In this document: positions 61,142 to 64,000 of the stretch, piece after piece
Layout: each line of letters begins with the position of its first letter
Position numbering within the stretch: position 1 is the first letter of the stretch
NCBI RefSeq assembly: GCF_007829835.1
Contig: NZ_VIWP01000001.1
Coordinates: forward strand, 372,001 to 436,000
Direction of reading: 5' to 3'
DNA from: Neorhizobium alkalisoli
Lineage (GTDB): Bacteria; Pseudomonadota; Alphaproteobacteria; Rhizobiales; Rhizobiaceae
Length of the DNA: 64,000 bases
Position numbers and translations under genes: made by a program
The notes under the pieces: generated by a model
Database searches by the model: none
The model's input: the letters and a program-made list of their open reading frames with translations, nothing else
What the model was told of the DNA's origin: nothing

Positions 61142-62877
61142 CCGACACGACAAAAACACCGGCGACTGGGACACCGGCCATGCCGCTCCTCGAAGTCACC
61201 AATCTCAAGACATGGTTTCCGAGCGCCCGCGGCGAGGTAAAGGCCGTCGACGGCGTCTCCTTCTCGATCGCGCCCGGCGAGGTTCTCGGCCTCGTCGGAG
61301 AATCCGGCTCCGGAAAATCGATCACCGGCTTTTCGATCATCGGCCTGATCGACGAGCCCGGCCGTATCGTCGAAGGCTCGATCAAGCTCGAGGGCCGCGA
61401 ACTGGTCGGCCTTTCTGGGCATGACCTGCGCGCCATCCGCGGCAAAACCATCTCAATGGTTTTCCAGGACCCGATGATGACGCTGAACCCGGTGCTCAGC
61501 ATCGGCACGCAGATCAGGTTGGCGCTGGAAGCGCATGAAAATATCAGCGCCGCCGATGCCCGCGAACGGGCAATCAAGGCTTTGGCGCAGGTGCGCATCA
61601 CCGAGCCGGAACTGAAGGTGGATTTCTTTCCGCACCAGTTTTCCGGCGGCATGCGCCAGCGCGTGGCAATCGCCATTGCCCTCCTGCACCGCCCGAAACT
61701 GATCATCTGCGACGAACCGACAACGGCGCTCGACGTTTCGATCCAGGCGGAAATCCTGGCCGAGATGAAGGAACTCGTCGCTGAACTTGGCACCGCGCTG
61801 ATCTGGATCAGCCACGACCTTGCCATCGTATCCTCGATCGCCGACCGCGTTGCGGTGATGAAATCCGGCCATATCGTCGAGATCGGCCCGGCGCTCGGCG
61901 TGCTGACCCGGCCGCAGCACGATTATACCAAGGCGCTGCTCGACGCCCTGCCCTCGCGCGCAAAACCCGGCCAGCTTCTGCTGCGTGGCAGCGGTATCGC
62001 CGATGCCGCCCCGCCGCCGCGCAAAGCGGCAACCGCCAACCTGCCACCGCTCGGCAGCCCCTATCTCGTTATCGACAAGGCGGTAAAACGCTTCGAGAAG
62101 CCACCGGGCCTATTCAAGAATCTGGCCATCAGGTCGGGCCTTTCGCAGCCGGTCAGCGGCGTGCAGGCGGTCGATGGCGTCTCGATCACGCTGAAGCGGG
62201 GCGAAGTTTTAGGCCTTGTCGGCGAATCCGGTTCCGGCAAATCAACGCTCGGGCGCATGGCGGCCGGCATTACCGTGCCAACGTCGGGGACGATCCGCCT
62301 CAACGGCCAGCCTGTCATGAGCGCCGGCCGCAATCCGAAAAAGATCACCACCCGTATCCAGACGATCTTTCAGGACCCGTTCGCCTCTCTCAACGGCCGC
62401 ATGCGGATCGGCGACATCGTCGCCGAAGGGCCGCTGGCGCATAAGCTGGTCACGCGCGCCGAGGCGCCCGAATATGTTCGGCAGTGGCTGGCGGCAGTCG
62501 GTCTCGACCCGACCTTCGCCAACCGTTTTCCGCACCAGTTTTCCGGTGGCCAGCGGCAGCGTATCGCCATTGCCCGTGCGCTTGCCATGCAGCCGGATGT
62601 CGTCGTCTGCGACGAACCGGTCGCCTCTCTCGACGTGTCGATCCAGGCGCAGATCATCAATCTGCTGATCCGGCTGCGCTCGGAACTCGACCTGTCGCTG
62701 ATCTTCATCAGCCATGATCTGTCTGTCGTGCGCCATCTCTGCGACCGCGTCGCGATCATGTATCGCGGCAGCATCGTCGAAGAGGGCGAGGCTGGGCCGA
62801 TCTACGACCATCCGCAACATGATTACACCAAGCGGCTACTGGCCGCCGTACCGGTGCTGCCTGAGGCAGCGGAATAA
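61138..62877 (+). CDS. Dual-domain peptide-type ABC ATPase (DppD-DppF fusion)
   Basis: The protein has 579 residues containing two complete ATPase domains. Walker A motifs GESGSGKSI and GESGSGKST; signatures FSGGMRQRVAIAIAL and FSGGQRQRIAIARAL; Walker B IICDEPTTALD and VVCDEPVASLD. The oligopeptide-type C-terminal extensions follow each domain. Such fusions (YejF/GsiA-like) energise dipeptide, glutathione or related importers. Confidence 0.95.
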   Translation: MTDTTKTPATGTPAMPLLEVTNLKTWFPSARGEVKAVDGVSFSIAPGEVLGLVGESGSGKSITGFSIIGLIDEPGRIVEGSIKLEGRELVGLSGHDLRAIRGKTISMVFQDPMMTLNPVLSIGTQIRLALEAHENISAADARERAIKALAQVRITEPELKVDFFPHQFSGGMRQRVAIAIALLHRPKLIICDEPTTALDVSIQAEILAEMKELVAELGTALIWISHDLAIVSSIADRVAVMKSGHIVEIGPALGVLTRPQHDYTKALLDALPSRAKPGQLLLRGSGIADAAPPPRKAATANLPPLGSPYLVIDKAVKRFEKPPGLFKNLAIRSGLSQPVSGVQAVDGVSITLKRGEVLGLVGESGSGKSTLGRMAAGITVPTSGTIRLNGQPVMSAGRNPKKITTRIQTIFQDPFASLNGRMRIGDIVAEGPLAHKLVTRAEAPEYVRQWLAAVGLDPTFANRFPHQFSGGQRQRIAIARALAMQPDVVVCDEPVASLDVSIQAQIINLLIRLRSELDLSLIFISHDLSVVRHLCDRVAIMYRGSIVEEGEAGPIYDHPQHDYTKRLLAAVPVLPEAAE

Positions 62878-62895
62878 GCATAGGAGATTTTTCGC

Positions 62896-63780
62896 ATGCA
62901 GCCTTGGGAATGGGACGAAGCCACATGGCGTGGCAAGGTGAACAAGGTGCGGGCCGGCCGCTCGCTGAAGCCGAAAGCCTGGAAGGACGGCGCCCGCTGC
63001 GCCGTGGCGCTTTCCTTCGATGCCGACCATGACACGAACGAGCTGCGCGACGGCGGCGAATCCATCGGCCGTCTCTCCTGGGGCCAATACGGCAACCGTG
63101 TCGGCGTGCCGCGCATTCTCCAAACGCTGAAACAGGCGGATGTGCCCGCCACCTTCTTCGTGCCGGCCGTCGCTGCCCTTCTTTATCCCGACGAGCAGAA
63201 ACGCGTGATCGCCGAAGGCCACGAGATCGGACTGCATGGCTGGATCCATGAGGTGAACACCCAGGTGCCGCCGGAAAAGGAGCGCGAACTGCATCTGCGC
63301 GCCGCCGACACGCTGGAAAAGGTGACCGGCATACGCGCCGTCGGCATGCGCACGCCCTCCTGGGATTTTTCGCAGGTGACGCTGGAGATCGAACGCGAAC
63401 TCGGCCTGCTTTACGATTCATCGCTGATGGCCGATGACGACCCGTATGAACTGGTCGAGGATGGCAAGCCGACCGGCATGGTCGAACTGCCCGTCGAATG
63501 GATCCGCGACGATGCGGTCTATTTCAACATGAACCGCTTTACCGCCCACCGTCCCTATACGCCGCCGCCGGCCGTGCTCGACATTTTCAAGCGCGAATTC
63601 GACCGCGCCTACAAGGAAGGCGGCCTTTTCCTGCTGACCATGCACCCGCATGTGACCGGCTACCGCTCGCGTATCTTCATTCTCGAAGAGCTGATCCAGC
63701 ATATCCAGAGCCATGAAGGCGTGTGGTTCGGCACCCATGCCGATATCGCCCGGTTTGCCAGGGAGAATGCCGGTGAGTGA
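62896..63780 (+). CDS. Polysaccharide deacetylase-family hydrolase (PuuE-like)
   Basis: The protein has 294 residues of the NodB/CE4 barrel: LSFDADHDTNEL (D42, D44), ATFFVPAVAALLYPDE, the metal-binding EIGLHGWIHE (H114, H118), MRTPSWDFS and LTMHPHVTGYRSRI. No signal peptide, so it works in the cytoplasm, like the allantoinase PuuE and N-deformylases rather than chitin deacetylases. With a creatininase-family enzyme in the same operon, hydrolysis of a small cyclic amide or N-acyl compound brought in by the ABC system is likely. Confidence 0.9.
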   Translation: MQPWEWDEATWRGKVNKVRAGRSLKPKAWKDGARCAVALSFDADHDTNELRDGGESIGRLSWGQYGNRVGVPRILQTLKQADVPATFFVPAVAALLYPDEQKRVIAEGHEIGLHGWIHEVNTQVPPEKERELHLRAADTLEKVTGIRAVGMRTPSWDFSQVTLEIERELGLLYDSSLMADDDPYELVEDGKPTGMVELPVEWIRDDAVYFNMNRFTAHRPYTPPPAVLDIFKREFDRAYKEGGLFLLTMHPHVTGYRSRIFILEELIQHIQSHEGVWFGTHADIARFARENAGE

Positions 63781-64000
63781 TATCCGCAAGGTCGCCCTCG
63801 TCACCGGCGGCGGGCGTGGCATCGGCCGAGCCTGCGCGCTCGACCTCGCCAAACATGGGTACGACATCGTTCTGGTCGATCTGATCGAAGACGATCTTGC
63901 CCGCACGGCGCAGGAAATCAGGAATCTTGGCCATAAAGTCCTCACTCACGTCGCCGATGTCCGCGATCACGCCGCCGCCAAGGAGATCGTCGGGATTGTC
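63773..64000 (+). CDS. Short-chain dehydrogenase/reductase, N-terminal part
   Basis: Seventy-six codons are visible before the window ends. The NAD(P) motif is VALVTGGGRGIGRACALDLAKHG, and HVADVRD follows. GTG 63773 is preferred (GGGAG seven bases upstream); ATG 63767 is in the same frame. It overlaps the deacetylase gene by eight bases and is part of the same operon. Confidence 0.92.
   Translation, partial: MSDIRKVALVTGGGRGIGRACALDLAKHGYDIVLVDLIEDDLARTAQEIRNLGHKVLTHVADVRDHAAAKEIVGIV

Overview
The window looks like a GC-rich alphaproteobacterial replicon, most likely Rhizobiaceae (Rhizobium, Sinorhizobium, Agrobacterium or a relative). The support is a putA/putR pair, a dctA-dctBD dicarboxylate locus with a sigma-54 promoter, a xoxF/pqq/ABC neighbourhood that resembles the Sinorhizobium pSymB arrangement as I remember it, a rhizobial-type palindromic intergenic repeat, and a very high density of ABC importers with catabolic genes. 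I see no transposase, integrase, rRNA, tRNA or CRISPR array.

Region 1 (1-1,673): the 5' end of putA with its Lrp-type regulator putR, then a mosaic palindromic repeat. Region 2 (1,092-15,233): a C1/alcohol oxidation block. A leftward operon carries lanthanide-type methanol dehydrogenase xoxF, cytochrome xoxG, xoxJ, glutathione-dependent formaldehyde dehydrogenase and gfa. It is followed by two small conserved-looking genes, a second cytochrome c, and a leftward six-gene PQQ-associated ABC cluster (binding protein, beta-propeller, cupredoxin-like protein, ATPase, permease, secreted helical protein). Divergent from this cluster is a pqq operon in which pqqA is followed by a 47-codon ORF and then pqqD and pqqE. 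pqqB and pqqC are missing from their usual place. Region 3 (15,241-20,064): dctD, dctB and dctA with a textbook -24/-12 promoter and paired upstream repeats.

Region 4 (20,096-24,970): a cNMP-domain/thioredoxin-reductase-like flavoprotein without the CxxC, a UBP-type zinc-finger protein, and an MFS exporter with a divergent LysR regulator. Region 5 (24,987-36,451): a probable sugar-conjugate catabolic system. ROK repressor and PIG-L deacetylase are divergent from a CUT1 ABC importer, an argininosuccinate-lyase-like enzyme and a PfkB kinase, with a convergent sugar isomerase/epimerase. Region 6 (36,498-53,133): two divergent operons that look like one uncharacterised catabolic island. Leftward are an isocitrate-lyase-family enzyme, HyuB, HyuA and a Cys-less isochorismatase-fold protein. 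Rightward are two related amidohydrolase-2 proteins, an AMP-forming ligase, a serine hydrolase, an acetoacetate-decarboxylase-like protein, a NitT/TauT-type ABC importer, a GntR/UTRA regulator and a quinone-reductase-like flavoprotein, followed by a second paralogous binding protein.

Region 7 (53,427-64,000): adenine deaminase, isoaspartyl peptidase/asparaginase, and a MarR-controlled dipeptide-type ABC system whose binding protein is encoded on the opposite strand from its permeases and ATPase, with creatininase-family, polysaccharide-deacetylase-family and SDR enzymes. The substrates of regions 5, 6 and 7 cannot be read from sequence alone. The most notable signals are the gapped pqq operon, the region 6 island with its atypical enzymes, the region 5 ASL/PIG-L system, and several palindromic operator candidates.
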